DNA of 64,000 nt from Methylomicrobium sp. wino1 (GTDB taxonomy: Bacteria > Pseudomonadota > Gammaproteobacteria > Methylococcales > Methylomonadaceae), in contig NZ_CP024202.1 in NCBI RefSeq assembly GCF_003932755.1, positions 4,092,001 through 4,156,000 on the forward strand. Reading direction: 5' to 3'. A model generated the notes under the pieces. It made no database searches, was not told where the DNA came from, and was given only the letters and a program-made list of their open reading frames with translations. Below are positions 52,725 to 61,508 of the stretch, piece by piece. A program made the translations under genes and the position numbers. Positions within the stretch are counted from its first letter, which is position 1. Every line of letters begins with the position of its first letter.

Positions 52725-54010
52725 TGTACGTACATCTTAAAACATTGGGCTGCCGTCTCAATGAAGCCGAGCTCGAAACTTGGGCTCAGGCCTTCCAACA
52801 ACAAGGCCATCAAATCACGCGCCAAGCCGAGAAAGCGAATCTAATCGTGATTAATTCGTGCGCGGTCACGCAAGATGCGGCACGTAAATCGCGTCAACTA
52901 ATTCGGCGCATACATCGTACCAATCCGGCGGCGAAACTGGTCGTCAGCGGCTGTTATGCCACACTCAACCGTGAAGAAGCCGAGCAATTAATGGGCGTCG
53001 ATCTCGTCGTCGGTAATCAAGACAAAGAAAGTCTGGTTGACAAAACCCTGACCGAACTAAACATGGACAGCATGCCGGCCATGTCGACCGAACCCGGCGA
53101 GATCTCGTTATTCAGCCGAGGTCGGCAACGTGCGTTTATCAAAGTACAAGACGGCTGCCGGTACCGCTGCACGTTCTGTATCGTCACGGTCGCTCGCGGC
53201 GAGGAAAAAAGCCGACCGATACGAGAAATCGTCGACGAAATCAATACGCTTTATAGCCAAGGCATTAAGGAAGCCGTCATCACCGGCGTGCATCTCGGCG
53301 GTTACGGCTCCGATACCGATCAAAGTCTGTCCGACCTGATCCAAGCCATTCTCAATGATACCGATATCCCAAGACTCAGACTGGGATCTCTAGAGCCGTG
53401 GGAATTGCCGAGCGATTTTGTCGAGCTTTTCGATAATCCTCGCTTGATGCCGCATCTGCACCTACCGCTGCAAAGCGGTTCGGATTCAGTGCTGCGACGC
53501 ATGGCCAGACGCTGCAAAACCGAAGAGTTCAGTGAAATCGTGAACGGCTTGAGAACCGCCATTCCGTACTTCAACATCACGACCGATATCATTGTCGGGT
53601 TTCCCGGCGAAACTGAGCAAGAATGGCGTGAAAGTTTCGATTTCATCGAACATACCGGTTTCGGTCATATCCATATTTTCGCGTATTCGCGACGCGAAGG
53701 CACGAATGCCGCTACGCTACCGAATCAAATCCCGGAAACGGTCAAGAAACAACGCAGCCGAGAATTACATGAATTGACCGAAACGATGAAGCGGCAATTT
53801 CAATGGGAAAACATCGGGCGAACAACGCCGGTGCTCTGGGAAAGCCAAACCGAGCCCCTCGACAACGGTAAACATCGGATTTTCGGTTATACGCCGAATT
53901 ATCTGCGCGTCGGCTGTGAGGTCGACGAACCCGAAGCGATAGAAAACCGAATTATCGATACCAAGCTAATGGCGACCGATCAGAATCATTTAGTTGCGGC
54001 ACTGGTTTAG
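52724..54010 (+). CDS. mtaB: tRNA t6A37 methylthiotransferase
   Basis: 428 residues from ATG 52724, sharing one base with the upstream stop. N-terminal MTTase domain with the three cluster cysteines (KTLGCRLNEAE, VINSCAVTQDA, VSGCYATL). Radical-SAM motif GCRYRCTFCIV with C-x3-C-x2-C. TRAM-like C-terminus. The GCRLN form and length fit MtaB, which converts t6A to ms2t6A at position 37 of tRNAs, rather than MiaB or RimO. Confidence 0.92.
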   Translation: MYVHLKTLGCRLNEAELETWAQAFQQQGHQITRQAEKANLIVINSCAVTQDAARKSRQLIRRIHRTNPAAKLVVSGCYATLNREEAEQLMGVDLVVGNQDKESLVDKTLTELNMDSMPAMSTEPGEISLFSRGRQRAFIKVQDGCRYRCTFCIVTVARGEEKSRPIREIVDEINTLYSQGIKEAVITGVHLGGYGSDTDQSLSDLIQAILNDTDIPRLRLGSLEPWELPSDFVELFDNPRLMPHLHLPLQSGSDSVLRRMARRCKTEEFSEIVNGLRTAIPYFNITTDIIVGFPGETEQEWRESFDFIEHTGFGHIHIFAYSRREGTNAATLPNQIPETVKKQRSRELHELTETMKRQFQWENIGRTTPVLWESQTEPLDNGKHRIFGYTPNYLRVGCEVDEPEAIENRIIDTKLMATDQNHLVAALV

Positions 54011-54221
54011 GAAATATAATTCAGCATTAAGGTATGGAGACAGTGAGGCGTTCGCCAAACACAACACATACCGCACCTTATGGAAACTGTCCGTTTCTCC
54101 TTCCAGATAGATTTCAACAATGCTTGAAACCTGATTCGACTTGTTTCCGTTGAGTCAGTTGCTTTAGCCGTTCCGGTTGTTTATCTTAATCGACAACAAA
54201 TAACTGGGAGTGCTAACGGCG

Positions 54222-54491
54222 ATGCTTGAAACAAAAGACGACCCGATAAAAAAGTTTTTGGAAGCCACCCATGTATTGACTGATTTTTGCAGCCAAAACG
54301 GGTGGATTATCAACGAATCGATACAATATGAGGTTTTGGACAGGCAACCCGGCGAATTATTGATTTATGTCACATTCCTTGAAAGCATCATGGAAGGTTC
54401 AGGATGCCAATGCGACCAAAAGTCATGCTATGGCCGTTTAAAACTGATGTTGAACAACAAAGGCGAAATCGTCTCGGCTTGCACTGATTAA
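54222..54491 (+). CDS. Small hypothetical protein (89 aa)
   Basis: From ATG 54222 (GGGAG 11 bases upstream): MLETKDDPIKKFLEATHVL, then a beta-rich domain (NESIQYEVLDRQPGELLIYVTFLESIMEG) and GCQCDQKSCYGRLKLMLN with three cysteines. Amphipathic and protein-like, but the family is not recognised. An earlier GTG at 54210 is possible. Confidence 0.6.
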   Translation: MLETKDDPIKKFLEATHVLTDFCSQNGWIINESIQYEVLDRQPGELLIYVTFLESIMEGSGCQCDQKSCYGRLKLMLNNKGEIVSACTD

Positions 54492-54504
54492 AAAACAGGC
54501 TACT

Positions 54505-54660
54505 CACTTAACGCGGGACAGTTTAAGGTTAATCCGTTTGTGGTGAGCCCTTCGGCTGCGCTCAGGAGAGCCCTGTCGAACCATGGGCGGATTAACCATC
54601 CACCCTTCGACAGGCTCAGGGCGAACGGTTAATCCTTAGTGCTTTGTCCCGTTTTAAGTG
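54505..54660. mobile_element. 156-bp MITE-like element, family E
   Basis: Ends CACTTAACGCGGGACA and (as complement of TGTCCCGTTTTAAGTG) CACTTAAAACGGGACA match at 14 of 16 positions, followed by GTTAATCC on both arms. The centre carries the arms GAGCCCTTCGGCTGCGCTC and CACCCTTCGACAGGCTCAGG. No ORF. Confidence 0.6.
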
Positions 54661-54733
54661 GGAAGCCAAAAAACATACGCTTTTCTAATCTTTTTCACCC
54701 AACGCTTGATTACTTTTGCACCCGAGCTTTTCT

Positions 54734-55309
54734 ATGGCAAAATTTATAAAGAAAATCAGCAATTTATTCTTAGGCTTTTGGGTTTTTATATATATTCTGC
54801 TGGAAGAGCTGATCTGGGATACGATTGCTATTCCGGTTTTTAGGTTTGTCCATAGCCTGAAGGTTTTGCAACGAATAGAATCCTCCGTTGCCGACTTGAA
54901 CCGCTATGCGCTGCTGTGCGTTTTTCTGTTTTTATTCATTCAGGTCGAGCTACTCGGCTTTATCGCAATCGGTTTACTTGCTAAGGGCAGCCTTGTTTTC
55001 GGCATTACTCTTTATATCGGTAAAATTCCGGTCGCCGCTTTTACTTTTTGGTTGTTTCGTATTGCCAAGTCCAAGCTTTTAACTTTTGTGTGGTTCCAAA
55101 ACTCTTATGATTTTTTGTCGTGGATTATCGATACTATCAAGAACAGCGCGATACATCAAAGCATCGTAGGCCAAATCGTCAATTTCAAACAAAAACTTGA
55201 GAAACTATTACCGAGAAATTGGGTTCAAACACTTAAGAAATCATCATTACTCTTATCGATAAAACAATCCCGGATTGCTTTCATTCGGTATCTTAAATCC
55301 CTTAAATGA
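54734..55309 (+). CDS. Putative inner-membrane protein (191 aa)
   Basis: Starts MAKFIKKISNLFLGFWVFIY. Three to four hydrophobic segments (ISNLFLGFWVFIYILLEEL, YALLCVFLFLFIQVELLGFIAIGLL, ITLYIGKIPVAAFTFWLF) are followed by a basic C-terminal tail of ~80 residues. Repeated LEELIWD and LGFIAIGL patterns suggest a small inner-membrane protein conserved in proteobacteria. Function unknown. ATG 54734 is preferred, and the longer frame from 54716 adds only MHPSFS. Confidence 0.7.
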   Translation: MAKFIKKISNLFLGFWVFIYILLEELIWDTIAIPVFRFVHSLKVLQRIESSVADLNRYALLCVFLFLFIQVELLGFIAIGLLAKGSLVFGITLYIGKIPVAAFTFWLFRIAKSKLLTFVWFQNSYDFLSWIIDTIKNSAIHQSIVGQIVNFKQKLEKLLPRNWVQTLKKSSLLLSIKQSRIAFIRYLKSLK

Positions 55310-55347
55310 CATGAAAGTCATCACTCAATTTTTGTTTTTTCCGGTCT

Positions 55348-56418
55348 TTATCGTAGCCGGCTTCGAAATCGCGACGAAGGCGTCGCTCCTACAAGGGGGC
55401 TGATGCTTTGTGGGAGCGATCCTCTTTGCGTTAACATTCGCCAATCCCGCTGATCGGCGCCTGACGGTAGCGGCTTGTGCGAGGCTTTGACCCATGCTGC
55501 AATATCCCGCCAAATGACTTTCGCCTGCAAATCGCGCAACAGCATGTGATAGCCGTTCTCGTAGAAAGCAACGGTTCTATCGGCGCCTTCGGTGTCGAGA
55601 AAATCCCGCAAAAAACGCTGCGTCGGCTGTTTTGGTATGACTTCGTCCTTTTCACCATACAGCATCAAAGTATCGACATGAATATTCTGAGCATTATTGA
55701 AAGCCGAATCCATTAAATCGGTTAGGCCATGAATCGTTTCGACGCGAGTTTCCTTAATCACCAGCGGATCTTTGCCCAACTCCCGAAGCATTTCAATATT
55801 ATCCGAGGCTTGTATTTTTAAGCCCCGCCCGGTCAATGTCATCCAAGGCATCGTATGGGACATAAGCCACAACAAACTGCGTTGATACCAAGGCATCGTT
55901 TCGCGTGACCAAACGGCAGGTGCCGATAAAATTAAACCACTGACCGGCGTCGCCTCCTCGCGGGACATAGCCGCGATGATGACGGCTCCGCCCATGCTTT
56001 CGCCCAAAAGATAAACCGGTAACCCAGGATGCTTGCTTTTTATGAGTCTGACAAATAAATCCAGATCCTCAGTATACGCATCGATACCGCTCCACAAACC
56101 CCGACGCGGGCTTTGACCGAAACCGCGTTGATCGTAGGCATAACTGGCGATTCCTTTTTCTTTCAGAAATGCCCCAGGCTCCTCGAAAAACCGGCTGTAA
56201 TCATTGAAACCGTGTAAAGCGATCAATACAGCCTTCGTTTGGCCCGGTTCCGGCAGCCATTTTCTGACCGGCAACCAGGAGCCGTCCGGTGTGATATAGC
56301 GATCTTCCAGTAATAGCGCTTCTATGACGGGTTGACCTGGCTTATAAACGGCCGGCGCGCACCCGACGAGCCAACTTAAAAGCACAACAAACAAAATTCT
56401 CGAAAATCTAATCATCAA
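55348..56418 (-). CDS. Alpha/beta-hydrolase lipoprotein (monoacylglycerol-lipase-like)
   Basis: 356 residues. The signal peptide ends in a lipobox (SWLVGC), so it is membrane-anchored by lipid. Hydrolase motifs: ALHGFNDYSRFF (oxyanion region), YDQRGFGQSPRRG, nucleophile elbow GESMGGA, Asp region MLYGEKDEVIP and His in ENGYHMLLRD. This resembles serine-aminopeptidase S33/monoacylglycerol lipases (PldB type). The last ~30 residues (TQRGSLPQSISPLVGATPSS...) are translated from a REP palindrome, so the C-terminus is probably a late extension. Confidence 0.88.
   Translation of the reverse strand: MMIRFSRILFVVLLSWLVGCAPAVYKPGQPVIEALLLEDRYITPDGSWLPVRKWLPEPGQTKAVLIALHGFNDYSRFFEEPGAFLKEKGIASYAYDQRGFGQSPRRGLWSGIDAYTEDLDLFVRLIKSKHPGLPVYLLGESMGGAVIIAAMSREEATPVSGLILSAPAVWSRETMPWYQRSLLWLMSHTMPWMTLTGRGLKIQASDNIEMLRELGKDPLVIKETRVETIHGLTDLMDSAFNNAQNIHVDTLMLYGEKDEVIPKQPTQRFLRDFLDTEGADRTVAFYENGYHMLLRDLQAKVIWRDIAAWVKASHKPLPSGADQRDWRMLTQRGSLPQSISPLVGATPSSRFRSRLR
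55360..55432. repeat. REP palindrome (GTGGGAGCGACGCCTTCGTCGCGA type)
   Basis: The plus strand reads TCGAAATCGCGACGAAGGCGTCGCTCCTACAAGGGGG...TTTGTGGGAGCGATCC, with arms matching the palindromes inside MITE C at 4590 and 59935 and near 62635. It forms the 3' end of the lipase gene. Confidence 0.7.
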
Positions 56419-56545
56419 TACAACAGTTATTTGTGGACAAACATTTTTTGGAGTATAAAAAATACCAAGGATTCAACTTAATATGTTATCGGCAAATCTT
56501 TTCCTTAAAATAGTTAATTCGTTCACACAATAACGTAAACTTTCT

Positions 56546-59500
56546 ATGGTTAGTCTTTCTTTATCAGCCTTGCGCAAAGCTATCGATCAAGCCTACTTGA
56601 ACGATGAAACGGCTAGCGTAATCGAACTAATGGTTGGCTTGACCGATTATAATCCCGATGATGCCGAAGCGCTGGCTCGTTTACTGGTTGAACAGATCCG
56701 GGCCGATAAAGACAAGCAATCCCTTGTCGATGCTTTTTTGCATGAATACCGACTCGATAGCGCTGAAGGACTGATATTGATGAGCATTGCCGAAGCCTTG
56801 CTACGCATTCCGGATGCCACAACCCAAGATCGTTTTCTCGCCGATAAATTGACTTCGGCCCATTGGCAAGAACATCTCAATCACAGCGACTCGATGCTGG
56901 TAAATTTATCGACCGGCGCTTTATTATTGACAGGATTATTCGAACGACATTTCAAGCCGGACGGAAAGCAAGTATTCGATCAATTGCTTGGCCGACTGGG
57001 TGTACCCGTCATTCGAAAGGCATTACAAAAAGCGATGCATTTTTTGGGGGCGCAATTCGTGATGGCCGAAACGATTTCCGATGCGCTACATGCCAGCCAA
57101 ATGCACCCGGAATACCGTTATTCCTTCGATATGCTCGGCGAAGCGGCGGTCACCGCCTCGGATGCGGAGCGTTACTTTTCGGCCTATCTCGATGCCATTC
57201 GGCAACTGTCGCATGCCTCCATGAGCGCTTCGTTGTACGATAAGCCGGGCATTTCGATCAAACTGTCGGCATTATGTCCGCGCTATGAGCCCTTGCAACA
57301 CCTAAGAGCAGTCCCGGAGTTGACTGCAAAACTGCTCGCCCTGGCTCAATGCGCGCGACAAAGCGACTTGACGGTTACAGTCGATGCCGAGGAAAGCGAG
57401 CGATTGGCCATGTCACTGACGATTTTCGAGGCGGTCTTCACTCATCCGAGCCTGAAGGATTGGCCCGGATTGGGCCTTGCGGTCCAAGCCTATCAAAAAC
57501 GGGCACCGCATGTCATCGCTTGGCTTTCTGCCTTGGCGAAATCGGAACGACGAAAAATACCAGTCCGTTTAGTCAAAGGCGCGTATTGGGACACAGAAAT
57601 CAAACGCGCTCAGGAATTAGGACTCTCCGCTTATCCTGTATTCACGCGAAAATCGGCGACCGACATTTCTTATCTGGCTTGCGTAGCGCGCTTATTGGCA
57701 GAACCCGCCGCATTTTATCCGCAGTTCGCGACGCATAATGCCCATACCGTCGCCGCAATCAAACAAATGGCCGGTAATCAAAACGATTACGAATTTCAAC
57801 GTTTACACGGCATGGGCGAGGCGCTTTATCAAAATTTGGCGAAGCACCCGAATTGGTCTATTCCGCGCCGGGTTTATGCGCCGATCGGCCATTATCAAGA
57901 ACTATTGCCTTATCTGGTTAGGCGTTTGCTGGAAAACGGCGCGAATACCTCTTTCGTCAATCTAATCGAAAACCCCGATATCGACATTGAACGCATCGTG
58001 CAAAATCCAGTCACTTTCTGGCTTGAACTCAATGATTTCGAGAAAACCGGCGTACCGCTGCCGGTCGATTTATTCGGTAAGGAAAGGCGCAATTCGGAAG
58101 GCTTTAATCTGGCCGATACCGAACAGTTGTACTCGTTGCAAAAACGCCTCGACGAACTATCCGGCACCTCTCATCATGCCGGCCCGTTGATTAACGGAAA
58201 AAGCCCGGCCGGTTTCGAACGGGTTATCGTAAATCCCGCCAATCATTCGCATAAAGTCGGTACCGTTGCATTTTGCGATGCCGATAACGTTGTCGACGCC
58301 CTCGACACCGCTTCAGAGGCTTTTGATGCATGGCGTTCGACTAACGTGCAAAAACGAGCGCGCTATCTTAACAATGCCGCCGATTTGTTGGAGTATAACC
58401 GTACCGAACTGGTCTCTTTATGCGTCCGCGAAGGCGGCAGAACAATAAAAGACGCCTTGGCCGACGTCAGAGAAGCAGTCGATTTTTGCCGCTACTATGC
58501 CGCACGCGCTCTTGAGTTGTTCGACCGCCCGATGGCTTTACCCGGGCCGTGCGGCGAAGATAATTTTTTGACTTATTACGGCCGCGGCGTATTTTTATGC
58601 ATCAGCCCGTGGAATTTTCCAATTGCCATTTTTACCGGCCAAATCGCTGCAGCGCTAGCGGCCGGCAATACGGTCGTGGCCAAACCGGCCGAAGCGACTT
58701 CGCTCACTGCGGCAGCTTGCGTCAAAATTCTGCATCAAGCCGGCATTCCGGGCTCTGTATTGAATTTCGTACCGGGCATCGGTTCTGAAATCGGCCCCGT
58801 GTTGCTTCGGGATCCGCGTATTGCCGGCGTTGCATTCACCGGCTCTACCGAAACGGCGCGTTCGATCAATCGGCAACTCGCCGAACACGCCGATATCGCG
58901 CCATTGATCGCCGAGACCGGCGGTCAAAATGCGATGATCGCCGACACGTCGGCGCATAAGGAACGATTGGTACTGGATGCAGTGCAGTCCGCTTTCAACA
59001 GCGCCGGCCAGCGATGCTCGGCCTTGCGGGTATTATTCTTGCCTCACGAAACCGCCGATAAAATCATCGAACTTTTGATCGGAGCTATGCGGGAATTGAC
59101 GATCGGCGATCCGGGCCATTATGCAACCGATATCGGCCCGGTCATCGACCGGAAAGCCTTGGATAAATTAAACGCTCACGTTGAAGCCATACGTCATCAT
59201 GCCGACATTTTATTCCAATCGCCATTACCGCCCGAATTGCCGGAAGGGACTTATTTTGCACCCACATTGATCGAAATCGACTCGCTTTCGCAACTGACCG
59301 AAGAAGTGTTCGGCCCGATACTGCACATCGTCCGCTATCCCAGCGATGCCATCGAGCAAGTGATCAATGATATCAATGCTACCGGCTACGGCTTGACGCT
59401 GGGCATTCACAGCCGAATCAACGCAACGGCATGCAAGATTCAACAGCAAGCCAAAGTCGGCAATCTTTATATCAACCGCAACATGATCGGCGCGACGGTA

Positions 59501-59656
59501 GGCGTACAACCCTTTGGCGGCATGGGTCTGTCGGGTACCGGTCCGAAAGCCGGCGGACCCGATTATCTAAAACGCTTTGCAGTCGAACAAACCGTCACAA
59601 TCAATACCGCCGCAATCGGCGGCAATGCCAGCTTATTGAACCAAGATTTGCGCTAA
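56546..59656 (+). CDS. putA: Bifunctional proline dehydrogenase / glutamate semialdehyde dehydrogenase
   Basis: 1036 residues. N-terminal proline dehydrogenase (FAD barrel) with LYDKPGISIKLSALCPRYE, TVDAEESERL and VRLVKGAYWDTEIKRAQ. C-terminal aldehyde dehydrogenase from about residue 520, with CISPWNFPIAIFTGQIAAALAAGN in parts, catalytic Glu in AETGGQNAMI and Cys in NSAGQRCSALR. No ribbon-helix-helix DNA-binding domain at the N-terminus, so it is an enzyme only (short PutA) and not its own repressor. Proline is oxidised to glutamate in two channelled steps. Monocistronic. Confidence 0.96.
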   Translation: MVSLSLSALRKAIDQAYLNDETASVIELMVGLTDYNPDDAEALARLLVEQIRADKDKQSLVDAFLHEYRLDSAEGLILMSIAEALLRIPDATTQDRFLADKLTSAHWQEHLNHSDSMLVNLSTGALLLTGLFERHFKPDGKQVFDQLLGRLGVPVIRKALQKAMHFLGAQFVMAETISDALHASQMHPEYRYSFDMLGEAAVTASDAERYFSAYLDAIRQLSHASMSASLYDKPGISIKLSALCPRYEPLQHLRAVPELTAKLLALAQCARQSDLTVTVDAEESERLAMSLTIFEAVFTHPSLKDWPGLGLAVQAYQKRAPHVIAWLSALAKSERRKIPVRLVKGAYWDTEIKRAQELGLSAYPVFTRKSATDISYLACVARLLAEPAAFYPQFATHNAHTVAAIKQMAGNQNDYEFQRLHGMGEALYQNLAKHPNWSIPRRVYAPIGHYQELLPYLVRRLLENGANTSFVNLIENPDIDIERIVQNPVTFWLELNDFEKTGVPLPVDLFGKERRNSEGFNLADTEQLYSLQKRLDELSGTSHHAGPLINGKSPAGFERVIVNPANHSHKVGTVAFCDADNVVDALDTASEAFDAWRSTNVQKRARYLNNAADLLEYNRTELVSLCVREGGRTIKDALADVREAVDFCRYYAARALELFDRPMALPGPCGEDNFLTYYGRGVFLCISPWNFPIAIFTGQIAAALAAGNTVVAKPAEATSLTAAACVKILHQAGIPGSVLNFVPGIGSEIGPVLLRDPRIAGVAFTGSTETARSINRQLAEHADIAPLIAETGGQNAMIADTSAHKERLVLDAVQSAFNSAGQRCSALRVLFLPHETADKIIELLIGAMRELTIGDPGHYATDIGPVIDRKALDKLNAHVEAIRHHADILFQSPLPPELPEGTYFAPTLIEIDSLSQLTEEVFGPILHIVRYPSDAIEQVINDINATGYGLTLGIHSRINATACKIQQQAKVGNLYINRNMIGATVGVQPFGGMGLSGTGPKAGGPDYLKRFAVEQTVTINTAAIGGNASLLNQDLR

Positions 59657-59696
59657 ACACCCCGCAACCACCATTCCCCTTTAACCTTTAACCTTC

Positions 59697-60338
59697 CTGA
59701 TTAGCAAGATGCTTCAGCTTGCCGAAGCCAAGTATCCGAGCAAGGGCCAGTCGTAGTCACAAAAACTAAAATATGCTGTTACCCAAGCTCCAGCTCTCAT
59801 CGTTATACATAAGTCAAAAATTACTGTTTTGCAATCTTAGCTAATGAGGCTTCGATACCATTTTTTGTCGCCCAACGTTCCCGACTTCGAAATCGCGATC
59901 TGGGGATCGCTCCCACAGAGCATCCGCCCCCTTGTGGGAGCGACGCCTTCGTCGCGATTTCGAAGCCACTGATGTTCAATATCCGCAGATTTATCAAACA
60001 GCACCGTTTCCAGGTATACGACGAACTCTGTTTAGCAAGTTTACCGATACTTGTGTATAACGGCGAGTGCTCCAGCTTGGGTAACCTGTTCAGGAAGCTC
60101 TAACTTCCCGACAATCAAGAAAAATTGAACGAGCGAGTCGCGGGGTTGATTGAGAGTGAGCGGAGGTTGTGTCGGTCTCAGGAAGCTGGAGCTTCCGGGG
60201 TGTTTTTCCCAAGCTGGAGCTTGGGAAAGAGCGTGATGTGGGTGGCCGTTTTTAGCTTGACGCGCATGGCTTACGACCCCCGTCTTGCTAAGGGTTATGC
60301 TGATCTTTGGGCTTTAGCTGAAGAAACTTGCTAATCAG
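59697..60338. mobile_element. MITE family A (long copy), with nested family C copy 2
   Basis: Ends CTGATTAGCAAGATGCTTCA and, as complement of the right end, CTGATTAGCAAGTTTCTTCA are near-identical and the same as the element at 16816-16996. The interior holds an entire family C MITE (59796-60068) and palindromes AAGCTCCAGCTT-like (60195-60240). The short frame at 60125-60334 is repeat-derived and not accepted as a gene. Confidence 0.75.
59787..60077. mobile_element. MITE family C, copy 2, with 9-bp target duplication
   Basis: The element is 59796-60068. Ends CGTTATACATAAGT (59801) and ACTTGTGTATAACG (60049-60062). The 9-bp direct repeat GCTCCAGCT flanks it (59787-59795 and 60069-60077), and the flanks rebuild an ACCCAAGCTCCAGCTTGGGT palindrome. 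This is the same situation as copy 1 at 4455-4749 in a different palindrome sequence. Confidence 0.8.
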
Positions 60339-60339
60339 G

Positions 60340-60379
60340 TTAATCTTTAACCTTTAACCTTTAACCTTTAACCTTTCAT
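60340..60379. repeat. Tandem heptamer repeat (TTTAACC)n
   Basis: About five tandem TTTAACC units lie right of MITE A, and two to three units (CTTTAACCTTTAACCTT) lie at its left edge (59679-59695). This suggests the element inserted into, or is bordered by, a heptamer array. Confidence 0.7.
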
Positions 60380-60425
60380 ATTGAGATCAATTACTCAAAT
60401 CCAAAAAAACCGCTTTACATTCTAA

Positions 60426-60440
60426 TGAGAATTGTTATTA
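60426..60440 (+). promoter_or_regulatory. Fur box before bfd
   Basis: TGAGAATTGTTATTA matches the Fur 7-1-7 consensus TGATAATnATTATCA at 11 of 14 defined positions and lies 33 bases before the bfd start. Iron repression of bfd is the expected consequence. Confidence 0.7.
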
Positions 60441-60472
60441 TTTACATAACCAACATTTTTGGAGTATGCCTC

Positions 60473-60670
60473 ATGTACGTCTGTGTCTGTAAAGCGGTTA
60501 CCGATAGGCAAATTAAATCCGCTATCGAAAACGGTCACTGCTCGCGCAAACATCTGAATCAGTGTCTAGGCGTCGGCAGTGTATGCGGCAAATGCAGCCG
60601 CCACGTCAAACAAATTCTCGACGAAAGCCATGCCGAACAACAGTTGATGCCGCAAGCTGCTTTCGCCTGA
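60473..60670 (+). CDS. bfd: Bacterioferritin-associated ferredoxin
   Basis: 65 residues from ATG 60473 (GGAG 8 bases upstream). MYVCVCKAVTDRQIKSAIENG and LGVGSVCGKCSRHVKQIL supply the four cysteines (C-x-C ... C-x2-C) for the [2Fe-2S] cluster of Bfd. It reduces bacterioferritin to release iron. Its gene precedes bfr and has a Fur box. Translation from 60425 would add an unneeded N-terminus. Confidence 0.92.
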   Translation: MYVCVCKAVTDRQIKSAIENGHCSRKHLNQCLGVGSVCGKCSRHVKQILDESHAEQQLMPQAAFA

Positions 60671-60688
60671 TCGATTACTTGCTGTTAC

Positions 60689-60732
60689 CGGGCAAACCGA
60701 TGCTTGACTTCCATCGGTTTGCCCGTTTTTTT
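60689..60732 (+). terminator. Rho-independent terminator after bfd
   Basis: CGGGCAAACCGATG pairs with CATCGGTTTGCCCG (14-bp stem, loop CTTGACTTC) followed by TTTTTTT. A very strong terminator separating bfd from bfr. Confidence 0.92.
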
Positions 60733-60891
60733 GCTTAAATTTCTTGAAGCCTTAGGCCTTTCGCGCATGTATTTCAGCATTTTTTATTGAATGTGCAGAA
60801 TTTATACAATATTGTATTATTCAAAAATTATTTAATTCCCTATCTCGTCAAAGACCAATAGATGCTGCATAAGTCTTTTCCGAACATTAAC

Positions 60892-60910
60892 CATCTCATT
60901 ATCATTATCG
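60892..60910 (+). promoter_or_regulatory. Fur-box-like site before bfr
   Basis: CATCTCATTATCATTATCG contains the repeated Fur half-site (complement GATAATGATAAT) and overlaps the ribosome site of bfr. It could bind Fur or another metalloregulator. Weaker than the bfd site. Confidence 0.45.
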
Positions 60911-60918
60911 GAGCCGCC

Positions 60919-61383
60919 ATGAAAGGAGACGCAAAAGTCATCGAATACCTTAACCAAGTATTGGAAAACGAACTGACAGCGATCAATCAATATTTTCTTC
61001 ATGCCAGGATGTACAAAAACTGGGGTTTTGCCAAACTCAACGAGAAGGAATATCACGAATCGATCGATGAAATGAAGCACGCCGATCAAGTGATTGAAAG
61101 AATACTGTTTCTCGAAGGTCTACCGAATCTGCAAAACCTCGGTAAATTACTGGTCGGTGAAAATCCGGAGGAAATGCTAGCTTGCGATTTAAAACTCGAA
61201 CAACAAGCGATTCCGGTACTCAGAGAAGCGATCGCTTATTGCGAAACTGTACAAGACTTTGTCTCCAGAGAAATTTTTGAGCATATTCTCGAAGGCGAGG
61301 AAGAACATCTCGATTGGCTGGAAACGCAATTGGAATTGATCGAAAAAATCGGCCTACAAAATTACCTGCAATCTCAAATGTAA
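60919..61383 (+). CDS. bfr: Bacterioferritin
   Basis: 154 residues from ATG 60919 (CGGAG 5 bases upstream), the standard Bfr length. [31 protein letters not shown] has ferroxidase Glu18, [19 protein letters not shown] holds Glu51, the haem-ligand Met52 and His54, and [18 protein letters not shown] holds Glu127 and His130. It stores iron as ferric mineral. Partner Bfd is encoded upstream but as a separate transcript. Confidence 0.96.
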   Translation: MKGDAKVIEYLNQVLENELTAINQYFLHARMYKNWGFAKLNEKEYHESIDEMKHADQVIERILFLEGLPNLQNLGKLLVGENPEEMLACDLKLEQQAIPVLREAIAYCETVQDFVSREIFEHILEGEEEHLDWLETQLELIEKIGLQNYLQSQM

Positions 61384-61390
61384 TGTTAAC

Positions 61391-61410
61391 GGCGCTGTTT
61401 CGGCAGCGCC
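61391..61410 (+). terminator. Weak terminator hairpin after bfr
   Basis: GGCGCTG-TTTCGG-CAGCGCC is a 7-bp GC-rich stem 7 bases after the bfr stop, without a following U-tract. Termination may be partial or Rho-assisted. Confidence 0.45.
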
Positions 61411-61508
61411 TTCGCATTCAAATGAATCCTGTTTTTTCAATCCACGCTAATTATTGGTAAGCCCGTCGATTATGCGACTTCCCTTCCCTCGTTAACCCGC
61501 CGTCATTT

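Noticed and set aside
60125-60334. Short plus-strand frame inside MITE A
   Set aside because: It lies wholly in palindromic repeat sequence, encodes repeat-derived residues and has no family character.
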